Assembly (NCBI GenBank): GCA_046327915.1 | Contig: JAXLXO010000002.1 | Span: 372,001 to 436,000, forward strand | Origin: VGTK01 sp046327915 | Lineage (GTDB): Bacteria; Desulfobacterota; Binatia; UBA12015 | Reading direction: 5' to 3' | DNA: 64,000 nt | Shown: in pieces, positions 52,603 through 61,860 of the stretch | Numbering within the stretch: position 1 is the stretch's first letter | Layout of the letters: every line of letters starts with the position of its first letter | The notes under the pieces: model-generated | Databases searched by the model: none | What the model saw: only the letters and a program-made list of their open reading frames with translations | Told to the model about the DNA's origin: nothing | Translations under genes and position numbers: made by a program

Positions 52603-53649
52603 GCGCGCGACGACGTCGAGCCACGGATCGAACAGCAGGCCGGTCACGCGCTCCGCAGACCGGCACGCGCGCCGCACCGCACGCTTGACGCGCTCCTCCT
52701 CGCGCACCGCGAACGGCCGCGTGCGCGCATCGGCCAGCCGCAGGATCGTGTCGCCGCTCACGTGGCGGCATTCGAAGCCGGGCGCCGCGAGCAGCCCGCG
52801 GAGCGACTCCGGCGTGTAGCCCGTCAAGTAGGGGAACGAGACGAAGTTGTCGTACGCCTGCGCGAGCAGGACGTGGTGCACGCGGCGCGTGCAGCGCGCC
52901 GCCCGCCGCAGCTCGAGGCAGGCGGTCTCGAAGCGTCCGTTGGGCACGCGCAGGACGAGCAGCCCGCGCGGCACGAGCAGCGAGCGCACCCTCTCGAGCA
53001 CAGCGGACGGATCGCCGAGCTGGTCGAAGGTGCTCCACACGAACGCCGCCGCGAAGCCCGGCTCCAGATCGACGTCGAGAACGTCACCCCGCCGCACGTC
53101 GAAGCCACGCTCGCGGACGTAGCGCGTGGTCTCCTCCCCGACGTCGACGCCGGTCGCGCGCCAGCCGTGCGCGCGCGCCGCATGCAGGAAGCCGCCGACG
53201 AAGCTGCCGATCTCCAGCACGCGCGCGCCGGCGCGGAGCTCCGATAGCTGCGGCGCGAGCTGCGCGAGCTTCGCGGTGAAGAACGCGTCCTGGTTCTTCG
53301 CCAGCTCGTCGAGCGTCGCGCGGCCGTAGCGATCCTCCGCGTAGGTGTCCTCGACCTCGTCCGGCGACGGCCGTGGTACGCGCAGGACGGTCGCGCACGC
53401 GGTGCACGCGACGATCGTGCGGCTCTCCGACTGCGTGAACGACGCGCGGTCCTTCGCGTCGTCGCCTCCGGCGTCGTCCGGCAGGTCGAGCCGCAGGCTG
53501 TGGAAGCGCTCCAGCCAGCGCTGCTCGGCGCGCACCTCGTCGGAGGTGAGCAGCGTGCGTCCGTCGGGTCCGCCGCAGGCGAGGCAGAGCGAGCGCTGGC
53601 GCGCGAGATCGCGCACCGGGGCGGTCGCCGCCGAGCTCGACAGGGCCAT
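52594..53649 (-). CDS. Class I methyltransferase with N-terminal zinc-binding cysteines
   Basis: 351 residues from ATG 53649. CLACGGPDG near residue 22 and CTACATVLRV near 82 form two CxxC pairs separated by a Asp/Glu-rich insertion. A methyltransferase core follows: RVLEIGSFVGGFLHAA, ATGVDVGEETTRYV, AAAFVWSTFDQLGDP and GLLVLRVPNGRFE. The layout recalls the enzymes at 459 and 27716, but the spacing of the cysteines and the absence of the WYYY segment set it apart. Substrate unknown; sugar or lipid methylation is an inference from the neighbourhood. Confidence 0.85.
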   Translation of the reverse strand: MALSSSAATAPVRDLARQRSLCLACGGPDGRTLLTSDEVRAEQRWLERFHSLRLDLPDDAGGDDAKDRASFTQSESRTIVACTACATVLRVPRPSPDEVEDTYAEDRYGRATLDELAKNQDAFFTAKLAQLAPQLSELRAGARVLEIGSFVGGFLHAARAHGWRATGVDVGEETTRYVRERGFDVRRGDVLDVDLEPGFAAAFVWSTFDQLGDPSAVLERVRSLLVPRGLLVLRVPNGRFETACLELRRAARCTRRVHHVLLAQAYDNFVSFPYLTGYTPESLRGLLAAPGFECRHVSGDTILRLADARTRPFAVREEERVKRAVRRACRSAERVTGLLFDPWLDVVARSA

Positions 53650-53741
53650 CGTCGGCGCTGCAGCAGCAACTTTCGTGCTTGCCGCAGGAAGGCCGCACAG
53701 CCGCGAAACGTCGTCGCGGGATGCGCGGATCTACCACGCAC

Positions 53742-53778
53742 GGGCCGGACGTCTGCAGAACCTGCAGACGTCCGGCCC
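53742..53778 (-). terminator. 17-bp perfect hairpin after ettA
   Basis: Left arm 53742-53758 and right arm 53762-53778 are perfectly complementary and enclose only AAC. It begins ten bases after the ettA stop on the minus strand. There is no U-tract, so it is either a U-less terminator or a transcript-stabilising hairpin. It contains two nested sites, CTGCAG and GACGTC. Confidence 0.6.
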
Positions 53779-53787
53779 CCTGCCGGA

Positions 53788-55470
<1,683 letters not shown>

Positions 55471-55580
55471 GGCGGTGTCGTTAACGGACGCCGCCCGGCG
55501 GGGCACGCGCCGTCTGCATCCTCTTGCCTCGGCGCCCCGGACGTTGCAGACGTCGAGCAGGGAATCCGGAGGACCTCCGC

Positions 55581-55934
55581 ATGGCAGGAACGTCCGAGAT
55601 GGGGGACGCGCGCTCCCGGCGTCACGCGCGCACGGTGCTCGAGCGCATCTTCGGGCACGTCGAGCCCGGGCTGCGCTACCGCCTGTGGGACGGCAGCGAA
55701 GGATCGGTCGGCACGCCCGACGGCTCGTTCACGCTGGTGATCCGCGACCGCGAGACGTTCCGCGAGACCTTCGGCAGCAACGACACCAAGGTCATGGCGG
55801 AAGCCTTCGCCGACGACCGCATCGACTGCGACGGCGACCTCTTCGCAGCACTCCGCGTCGCGAACCAGCTCGAGGATCTGAAGCTGGGCTGGCTCGACAG
55901 GATCCAGCTGTACATGGAGCTGCGCGGCGTATGA
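55581..55934 (+). CDS. Stand-alone cyclopropane-synthase N-terminal domain protein
   Basis: 117 residues from ATG 55581 with GGAGGA seven bases upstream. The sequence (YRLWDGSEGSVGTPDGSFTLV, then IRDRETFRETFGSND and AEAFADDRIDCDGDLFAALR) resembles the N-terminal domain that precedes the catalytic core in cyclopropane fatty acid synthases, thought to help lipid or dimer contacts. Here it is a separate protein. It is ATGA-coupled to a flavoprotein gene, and the matching catalytic core, which lacks this domain, is two genes downstream. The three probably form one enzyme system on membrane lipids. The assignment rests on sequence resemblance read by eye. Confidence 0.75.
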   Translation: MAGTSEMGDARSRRHARTVLERIFGHVEPGLRYRLWDGSEGSVGTPDGSFTLVIRDRETFRETFGSNDTKVMAEAFADDRIDCDGDLFAALRVANQLEDLKLGWLDRIQLYMELRGV

Positions 55935-57046
55935 CGGCGGCCGGCGCGTGGGACGCGATCGTCGTCGGCGGTGGTCCCGGCGGATCCACCGCGGCGTGGC
56001 GTCTGGCGCGCGGCGGCGCGCGCGTGCTGGTGCTCGACGCGGCACGCTTCCCACGGCCGAAGCTCTGCGCCGGCTGGGTGACGCCGGCGGTGTGGCGCGC
56101 GCTCGAGATCGACCCCGCGCGCTACCCGTGCACGATCCAGCCCTTCTCCGAGGCCACCATCGAGCTCGACGGCGAAGTCCTCGAGACCAGCTGGGACCGC
56201 ATCGTCAGCTACGGGATCATCCGCCGCGAGTTCGACGAGCACCTGCTGCGCCGCGCGCAGCAGAGCGGCGCCACGGTGCGCGAAGGCGCTCGCGTGACCG
56301 GCGTCGCGCGCGACGCCGGCGGCGTGCGGGTCGAGGCGGACGGCGAGAGGTTCACCGCGCCGATCGTCGTCGGGGCCGGCGGACATCACTGTCCGGTGGC
56401 GCGCACGCTCGGCGAGATCGCGGACGGCGAGGCGGTGGTCGTGACGCGCGAGAGCGAGACGCGCGTCGGCACGAGCCTGCTGCGCGAGCTCACGAAGCGC
56501 AGCGGGACGCCCGAGCTCTTCGCCGAGCCCGACTTCCGCGGCTACGGCTGGTACTTCACCAAGGGCGACTTCCTGAACGTCGGGATCGGGTGTCTGGGCG
56601 ACGGCAAGGACCTGCACCGCCGCTTCGACGCGATGATGGCGCGCCTGCGCGCCGACGGACGCCTCCCGGCGGGACTGGAGCTCGAGCCGTTCCGCGGGCA
56701 CGCGTATGCCGTGCGCATCGACCATCCGCGGCGCGCCGCCGGCGACGGCTTCCTGCTGGTCGGCGACGCGGCCGGCCTCGCGCGCGGCGTCAGCGGCGAG
56801 GGCATCGGGCCCGCGGTCGAGAGCGGCGTGCTGGCGGCGGACGCGATCCTCGGCGCGAACGGCGCGGCCGCGCGGCACTACGCCGACGCGATCGCGGCGC
56901 GCTTCGGCACCGGGCGTCCCGGCGTCGCGGAGCGCGTGCTCGGCGGCCTGCCGCACGCGGTGACGGCGACGCTCGCGCGCACCGTCTGCCGCGCGCCCTG
57001 GCTCAGGCGGCGCCTCGTCTTCGAGGGCGCCTTCGGCATGGGATGA
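55931..57046 (+). CDS. Geranylgeranyl-reductase-family FAD oxidoreductase
   Basis: 371 residues from ATG 55931 (ATGA overlap). FAD-binding GGGPGGSTAAWRLA at 13-26, the family's PRPKLCAGWVTP with Cys46, a substrate-side YGIIRREFDEHLLRRA, and the second FAD motif GFLLVGDAAGLARGVSGEGI. This matches the geranylgeranyl reductase/UbiH-like group, which reduces isoprenoid double bonds or oxidises rings. Between a CFA N-terminal domain gene and a CFA-like methyltransferase gene, it may reduce a methylene or double-bond product on lipid acyl chains to give methyl-branched chains. That role is inference. Confidence 0.88.
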   Translation: MTAAGAWDAIVVGGGPGGSTAAWRLARGGARVLVLDAARFPRPKLCAGWVTPAVWRALEIDPARYPCTIQPFSEATIELDGEVLETSWDRIVSYGIIRREFDEHLLRRAQQSGATVREGARVTGVARDAGGVRVEADGERFTAPIVVGAGGHHCPVARTLGEIADGEAVVVTRESETRVGTSLLRELTKRSGTPELFAEPDFRGYGWYFTKGDFLNVGIGCLGDGKDLHRRFDAMMARLRADGRLPAGLELEPFRGHAYAVRIDHPRRAAGDGFLLVGDAAGLARGVSGEGIGPAVESGVLAADAILGANGAAARHYADAIAARFGTGRPGVAERVLGGLPHAVTATLARTVCRAPWLRRRLVFEGAFGMG

Positions 57047-57069
57047 CGAGAGGAAGCAAGGAGTGAACG

Positions 57070-57996
57070 ATGACGTCCACCGACCGTCGCAGCCTCGACG
57101 CACAGGCCATCGAGCACCACTACGACCTGTCGAACGGCTTCTACGCACTCTTCCTCGACCCGCTGATGGTCTACACCTGCGCGTACTACCGCACGCCCGA
57201 CACGAGCCTCGAGCAGGCGCAGGAGGACAAGCTCGACCTGGTGTGCCGCAAGCTCCGCCTGCAGCCCGGCGAGCGCTTCCTCGACATCGGCTGCGGCTGG
57301 GGCAGCCTCGCGATCCACGCCGCGAAGCACTACGGCGTCGAGGCGCTCGGCGTGACGCTGTCGAAGGAGCAGGTCGCCTACGCGCAGGAGTGGATCGCGC
57401 GCGAGGGCCTCGCGGACGTCTGCCGCGTCGAGCACCGCGACTACCGCGACCTCGTCTCCGAGGAGCCCTACGACAGGATCTCCGCGATCGGCATCATCGA
57501 GCACGTCGGCATCGCGAACTACCGCGCCTACTTCGACGAGGTGTACGGCCTGCTGAAGCCGAACGGGCTGTTCCTCAACCACGGCATCACGCGCAACCAC
57601 TACTGGGAGAAGACGCCGCAGTGGGACTTCCTCGTCGAGCACGTCTTCCCCAACGGCGAGCTCGACACGGTGAGCCACATCTCCAGCGTGATGGAGGAGG
57701 CGCGCTTCGAGATCGCCGACGTCGAGTCGCTGCGCGAGCACTACTCGCTGACCTGCCGCGACTGGGCGGAGCGCCTGCGCGCCAACGAGGACCGTGCGAT
57801 CGCGCTGGTCGGCAAGCGCAAGTACCGCACGTGGCTGCTGTACCTGCACTCGGCGTCCGTCGGCTTCGAGCAGGCGAGCATCGGGCTGCACCAGATCCTC
57901 GGACGGCGCCGCGAGGCGGGCGTCCGCGCGGTGCCGACGACGCGCGAGGAGATCTACACCGAGGCGCCGCTCAGGATGCCGGGCCGAGCGGCCTAG
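57070..57996 (+). CDS. Cyclopropane-fatty-acid-synthase-like methyltransferase core
   Basis: 308 residues from ATG 57070, with AAGGAG six bases upstream. It starts almost at the catalytic core: EHHYDLSNGFYALFLDP (His16-His17), YTCAYYRTPDTSLEQAQEDK with Cys37 at the bicarbonate-site cysteine, SAM loop LDIGCGWGSLAIHAAK (71-86), VTLSKEQVAYAQEW, GIIEHVGIANYRAYF and REHYSLTCRDWAERL. Compared with typical CFA synthases of about 380-420 residues it lacks the N-terminal domain, which is encoded separately at 55581-55934. Reaction: SAM-dependent methylene or methyl transfer to unsaturated phospholipid acyl chains. With the adjacent reductase the final product may be a methyl branch instead of a ring. 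Confidence 0.92.
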   Translation: MTSTDRRSLDAQAIEHHYDLSNGFYALFLDPLMVYTCAYYRTPDTSLEQAQEDKLDLVCRKLRLQPGERFLDIGCGWGSLAIHAAKHYGVEALGVTLSKEQVAYAQEWIAREGLADVCRVEHRDYRDLVSEEPYDRISAIGIIEHVGIANYRAYFDEVYGLLKPNGLFLNHGITRNHYWEKTPQWDFLVEHVFPNGELDTVSHISSVMEEARFEIADVESLREHYSLTCRDWAERLRANEDRAIALVGKRKYRTWLLYLHSASVGFEQASIGLHQILGRRREAGVRAVPTTREEIYTEAPLRMPGRAA

Positions 57997-58006
57997 CTTT
58001 CGCCCT

Positions 58007-58561
58007 TCACCCCTTCTTCCACTTGATCGAGCAGCCGATCGTCGGGTGCTGCTCGGCGGCGGGGCGCTTGCCCGCGAGGAGAGCGTCGATCGCGGCGGCG
58101 AGGTCGCGGCGGGTGACCTTCGACGGCTCCTTCCAGCTGTCGTCGATGCGGCCGTGGTACGCGAGGCGGCGGTTCCGGTCGTAGACGTAGATGTCCGGAG
58201 TGCAGACGGCGCCGAACGCGCGCGCGACCTGCTGCGTGTCGTCGATCAGGTACGGGAAGCCGTAGTCCATCGTCCGCCAGCGCTCCTCGAGCTTCGCCGG
58301 CGCGTCGTCGGGGTAGTCGGTGGGGTCGTTGGCGCAGACGCCGACCAGCTGCACGGAGCGGCCCGCGAACTCCTTGCGGAGCGCGATGATCCGGTCCTCC
58401 ACGGCCTGCACGTACGGGCAGTGGTTGCAGATGAACATCACGACCAGGACGTCCGCCGAGGCGAAGCCGTCGCGCGTGTAGCGCTCCCCGTCGACGCCGT
58501 TCAGCGCGAAGTCCGGACACGCGATCCCCGCCGGCAGGGCCTCCGATTCGAGCAGCACCAT
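58007..58561 (-). CDS. Thioredoxin-fold (AhpC/TSA-like) redox protein
   Basis: 184 residues from ATG 58561; ATG 58579 would add six residues. The lead PAGIACPDFALNGVDGERYT is the peroxiredoxin/TlpA-like N-terminus and VVMFICNHCPYVQAVEDRII carries a CxxC (CNHC) active site. The rest keeps the alternating strands of the fold, including the cis-proline-side CTPDIYVYDRNRRLAYHG. Proteins with the NHCPYV motif form a common uncharacterised cytosolic family. Its stop is ten bases from the convergent lipid-methyltransferase stop, and it is divergent from the Hsp20 genes. Confidence 0.9.
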   Translation of the reverse strand: MVLLESEALPAGIACPDFALNGVDGERYTRDGFASADVLVVMFICNHCPYVQAVEDRIIALRKEFAGRSVQLVGVCANDPTDYPDDAPAKLEERWRTMDYGFPYLIDDTQQVARAFGAVCTPDIYVYDRNRRLAYHGRIDDSWKEPSKVTRRDLAAAIDALLAGKRPAAEQHPTIGCSIKWKKG

Positions 58562-58606
58562 GGCGCGGACGATAGGCATCCGCCTACCGAGAGACAACGG
58601 TTCCAA

Positions 58607-58701
58607 CGAGGGGTCACGCGACCCCTCGCCCCACGCGGCTAAGCCGCGGGAGGCCCCACTCCCCGCGCTCGCTGGCGCTCGGCCGCGCAAACGGCGCGCG
58701 G
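58607..58701. repeat. Cluster of three intergenic hairpins
   Basis: Three inverted repeats are packed into 95 bases: arms 58607-58615/58620-58628 (nine bases, loop ACGC), 58634-58639/58643-58648 (six bases, loop TAA) and 58683-58688/58696-58701 (six bases). The direct repeat GCGCTCG occurs twice in between. The block lies between divergent genes (redox protein and Hsp20) and resembles a REP-like intergenic element, though no second copy was seen in the window. Confidence 0.45.
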
Positions 58702-58753
58702 TCAGCTCACCTCGGGACTTGGCGAAAATCGCGTCACCGTCGCGCGCGCCCCG

Positions 58754-58781
58754 TTGACAGACCGCACCGCGTGCTTACCTC
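58754..58781 (+). promoter_or_regulatory. Candidate promoter for the Hsp20 pair
   Basis: TTGACA at 58754-58759 is a perfect -35 hexamer, rare in DNA this GC-rich. A weak -10 (TACCTC, 58776-58781) follows at a 16-base spacing, 67 bases before the first hsp20 start. Neither a CIRCE element nor a clear sigma-32 -10 box was found. Confidence 0.35.
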
Positions 58782-58847
58782 GTCTGCGTCTCAAACAAGA
58801 GTTCAACGGGCCCATCGCGGGTCCGCGACGCACGAAGGAGAGCAGCC

Positions 58848-59300
58848 ATGACGTTGACGCACTTCAGCCATCCGTTCGGACGGAGCCCGTGGCGCGAGTT
58901 CGGCCGCATGCAGGCCGAAGTGGAGCGCCTGTTCGACCACGCACGCGCGCGGGTCAACGACTCGTACGCTCCGGGCTTTCCCGCCGTGAACCTGTGGACC
59001 TCGGAGGACGAGGTCGTGATCACGGCCGAGCTGCCCGGCATCGACCCCGACAAGATCGACATCGCCGTCGTCGACGACACCGTCACGCTGAGCGGCACGC
59101 GCGCCTCCGAGGACGTTCCGGAGGGTGCGGTGATCCATCACCGCGAGCGCGGCTTCGGCGAGTTCTCGCGCAGCTTCCGCCTGCCCTTCCGCATCGACGC
59201 GGCCGGCGTGGACGCCCGGTACCAGCACGGCGTCCTCGAGGTGAAGCTGCCCAAGGCCGCCGAGGATCGGCCCCGCAAGGTTCCGGTCCTCACCGCCTGA
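58848..59300 (+). CDS. Hsp20 small heat-shock protein
   Basis: 150 residues from ATG 58848 with AAGGAG about ten bases upstream. A short N-terminal arm (HPFGRSPWREFGRMQAEVERLF) leads to a complete alpha-crystallin domain (about 42-140): AVNLWTSEDEVVITAELPGI, VTLSGTR, FGEFSRSFRLPFRIDAAGVD and GVLEVKLPKA. The tail has VPV as the I-x-I-like anchor. Such proteins form oligomers that hold unfolding proteins for refolding. A second Hsp20 gene follows after 33 bases, so both are probably in one heat- or stress-induced transcript. Confidence 0.95.
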   Translation: MTLTHFSHPFGRSPWREFGRMQAEVERLFDHARARVNDSYAPGFPAVNLWTSEDEVVITAELPGIDPDKIDIAVVDDTVTLSGTRASEDVPEGAVIHHRERGFGEFSRSFRLPFRIDAAGVDARYQHGVLEVKLPKAAEDRPRKVPVLTA

Positions 59301-59333
59301 GAACGACGAACGATCATCGAGGGAGATGAAGAG

Positions 59334-59735
59334 ATGAACACCGCACAGGATCTGCAGAAGCACGAAGCCCAGCTGCCGCAGAAGGCCGAGCGTCAGCGCC
59401 CGCGTCCGTACGCGGCACCCCGCGTCGACGTGTACGAGACGAAGGACGCCTACCAGGTCGTCGCCGACGTGCCCGGCGTGAGCGAGAGCACGCTCGAGAT
59501 CACGGTCGAGAAGGACACGCTCAAGATCGAGGCGGCCGTCGAGCCGGCGAAGCGCGAGCATCGCCTGCGCCTCGCCGAATCGGTCGGCGGCGGCTTCCTG
59601 CGCAGCTTCGCGCTGCCCGACGGCATCGACCGCGAGCGCATCTCGGCCACGGTCCGCAACGGCGTCCTGCGCTTGACGCTGCCGAAGAGCGAGGCCACGC
59701 GGCCGCGCAGGATCGTGGTCCAGCCGGGCGCCTGA
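59334..59735 (+). CDS. Second Hsp20 small heat-shock protein
   Basis: 133 residues from ATG 59334, preceded by GAGGGAG. The N-terminal arm is polar and Gln/Lys-rich (EAQLPQKAERQRPRP). The alpha-crystallin domain covers about 28-128: VDVYETKDAYQVVADVPGVS, DTLKIEA, GGGFLRSFALPDGIDRERI and NGVLRLTLPKS. The tail RRIVVQPGA gives an I-x-V anchor. It differs clearly from the upstream Hsp20, as in the class A/class B pairs that form mixed oligomers. It is the last gene before a hairpin and the convergent ligA. Confidence 0.94.
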   Translation: MNTAQDLQKHEAQLPQKAERQRPRPYAAPRVDVYETKDAYQVVADVPGVSESTLEITVEKDTLKIEAAVEPAKREHRLRLAESVGGGFLRSFALPDGIDRERISATVRNGVLRLTLPKSEATRPRRIVVQPGA

Positions 59736-59759
59736 GACCCGCGACCTCTCGTGAGGACC

Positions 59760-59787
59760 TGACGGCCGGCGGCGACGCCGGCCGTCA
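59760..59787. terminator. Hairpin between convergent hsp20 and ligA genes
   Basis: A perfect 12-bp stem (59760-59771 with 59776-59787) is closed by a GCGA tetraloop, the same loop as in the terminator at 41134. It lies 24 bases after the hsp20 stop and 27 bases before the ligA stop. No U-tract follows, so it may be a two-way U-less terminator. Confidence 0.6.
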
Positions 59788-59814
59788 TCGTCCCCTCCCG
59801 CCGTCCGCCGGGCG

Positions 59815-61860
59815 TCACTCGCCCGGCGGCGGTCCCTTCTCGATCAGCTCGAGCAGCGCCGGCTCCTCGATCACCGGCACGTTCAGCTTGCGTGCCTTGT
59901 CGAGCTTGCCGCCGCCGGCCTCGCCCGCGACGAGGTAGCTGGTCTTCGCGCTGACCGAGCCCGTGACCTTGCCGCCCGCGGCGCGGATCAGCTCCGCCGC
60001 CTGCTCGCGGCTGTACGTCGGCAGCGTTCCGGTGATGACGAACACGAGGCCCTCGAGCGGCTTCGGTCCGCCCTCGCCCTCCGGCGCGCGCTCCTCGACC
60101 ATGCGCACGCCGGCCGCACGCAGCTTCTCGACGATGCGCCGGTTGTGCGGGTGCGAGAACCACTCGATCACGCTCTCGGCGAGGATCGGACCGATGCCGG
60201 TAATGCCGGCGAAGTCCTCGGCGGTGGCCTTCTCGAGTGCGTCGAGCGAGCCGAAGTGCTCGATCAGGTTCTGCGCCACGACCTCGCCGACGCCGCGGAT
60301 GCCGAGCGCCGTCAGCACGCGCCACACCGGGCGATCCTTCGCGTTCGCGATCGCGGCGACCAGCTTGTCGATGCGCTTCCGCTGGAAGCCCGGCAGGCCG
60401 TCGAGGTCGTCGGCGGTGATCGCGAAGATGTCGGCGACGTCCTCGACGAGCCCCGCCTCGACGAACTGCCCGGCCTGCCTGATGCCGAAGCCGTCGATGT
60501 CCATGGCACCGCGCGACACGAAGTACTCGACCGAGCGCACGAGCTGCGCCGGGCAGGCCGAGTTCACGCAGTAGGTCGCGACCTCGTCCTCCAGCTTGAC
60601 GGCCTTCTCGCCGCACGCGGGACAATTCGCCGGCAGCTCGAATACCGTCTCGTCGCCGGTGCGCAGCTCCGGCACCGGGCGCAGCACCTGCGGAATGACC
60701 TCCCCGGCGCGCTTGACGACCACGTGGTCGCCGATGCGGATGTCGCGCTCGCGGATGTAGTCGGCGTTGTGCAGCGTCGCGTTGCGCACGGTGACGCCGC
60801 CGATCTGCGCCGGCTCGAGCTCCGCGAACGGCATCAGCACGCCGGTGCGTCCGACGTTGACGCCGATCGCGTTGAGCTTCGTCACGACTTCGGTCGACGG
60901 GAACTTGTAGGCCACCGCCCAGCGCGGCGCATTGCCGACCGCGCCCAGGCGCTCCTGGACGCGGCACTCGTCCACCTTCACGACGAGCCCGTCGGTCTCG
61001 TACGGCAGGGTCTCGCGGCGCTCGGGCCACGCGGCGCAGAACGCAGCCACCTCGTCGATGGTCGCGAGCCGCGTGCACTCGCCGGCCACCGGAAAGCCGA
61101 GCCTGCGCAGCAGATCGAGCGCCCCCCACTGCGAGTCGAGAGCCGCGCCCTCGACCACCACCACCTGGTACGCCCAGAGACGCAGCGGGCGCGTCGCGGT
61201 CACGGACGGATCGAGCTGGCGCAGCGAGCCCGCCGCGAAGTTGCGCGGATTCGCGTAGACCTTCTCGCCGCGCGCCGCCTGCTCCTCGTTGAAGCGCGCG
61301 AACGCCGCGCGCTCCATGTAGATCTCGCCGCGCACGACGAGGCGCGACGGCGCCTTCGTCCGGCCGCCGTCGACGGGGATCGCGAGCGGAACGGTCTGCA
61401 CCGTGCGCAGGTTCGCCGTGACGTCCTCGCCGACCTCGCCGTCGCCGCGCGTCGCACCGAGCGTGAACGATCCGTCCTCGTAGTGCAGCAGCACCGAGAG
61501 GCCGTCGATCTTCGGCTCGACCACGAACGACAGCTCGGTGCCCTGCGGCAGCAGGCGCAGCGCGCGCTCGTGCCACGCGCGCAGCTCCTCCTCGTCGAAC
61601 ACGTTGCCGAGGCTCAGCATGGGCACCGGGTGGCGGACCTTCGCGAAGCGCTCCTGCGCGACGCCGCCGACCCGCTGCGTCGGCGAGTCCGGCGTGCGCA
61701 GCTCCGGATGCTGCGCCTCGAGCTCATTCAGCTCGCGCAGCAGCGCATCGAACTCGGCGTCGCTGATCTCCGGGTCGTCGAGGACGTGATAGCGGTGGTT
61801 GTGATGGTGCAGCGCCGCGCGCAGCTTGTCGGCGCGCGCGGCCGGTGATGCCGGCTTCAC
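59815..61860 (-). CDS. ligA: NAD-dependent DNA ligase LigA
   Basis: 681 residues from GTG 61860, overlapping the stop of the upstream lipoprotein gene (GTGA). Domains in order: Ia region with NHRYHVLDDPEISDAEFDAL; adenylation domain with Lys117 in VVEPKIDGLSV; OB fold with KFPSTEVVTKL and GRTGVLMPFAELEP; a four-cysteine zinc site (CPACG and CVNSACPAQ); helix-hairpin-helix repeats (GLPGFQRKRIDKL, GITGIGPILAESV); and a C-terminal BRCT domain (GLVFVITGTLPTYSREQA). Essential nick-sealing enzyme of replication and repair using NAD. All key residues are present and the length is normal. Confidence 0.97.
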   Translation of the reverse strand: MKPASPAARADKLRAALHHHNHRYHVLDDPEISDAEFDALLRELNELEAQHPELRTPDSPTQRVGGVAQERFAKVRHPVPMLSLGNVFDEEELRAWHERALRLLPQGTELSFVVEPKIDGLSVLLHYEDGSFTLGATRGDGEVGEDVTANLRTVQTVPLAIPVDGGRTKAPSRLVVRGEIYMERAAFARFNEEQAARGEKVYANPRNFAAGSLRQLDPSVTATRPLRLWAYQVVVVEGAALDSQWGALDLLRRLGFPVAGECTRLATIDEVAAFCAAWPERRETLPYETDGLVVKVDECRVQERLGAVGNAPRWAVAYKFPSTEVVTKLNAIGVNVGRTGVLMPFAELEPAQIGGVTVRNATLHNADYIRERDIRIGDHVVVKRAGEVIPQVLRPVPELRTGDETVFELPANCPACGEKAVKLEDEVATYCVNSACPAQLVRSVEYFVSRGAMDIDGFGIRQAGQFVEAGLVEDVADIFAITADDLDGLPGFQRKRIDKLVAAIANAKDRPVWRVLTALGIRGVGEVVAQNLIEHFGSLDALEKATAEDFAGITGIGPILAESVIEWFSHPHNRRIVEKLRAAGVRMVEERAPEGEGGPKPLEGLVFVITGTLPTYSREQAAELIRAAGGKVTGSVSAKTSYLVAGEAGGGKLDKARKLNVPVIEEPALLELIEKGPPPGE

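Noticed and set aside
55581..57996. Calling the lipid cassette a TmsA/TmsB 10-methyl fatty acid operon
   Set aside because: The flavoprotein is of the geranylgeranyl-reductase/UbiH type, not the FAD-binding-4 type known for TmsA/BfaA. Only an analogy can be claimed.
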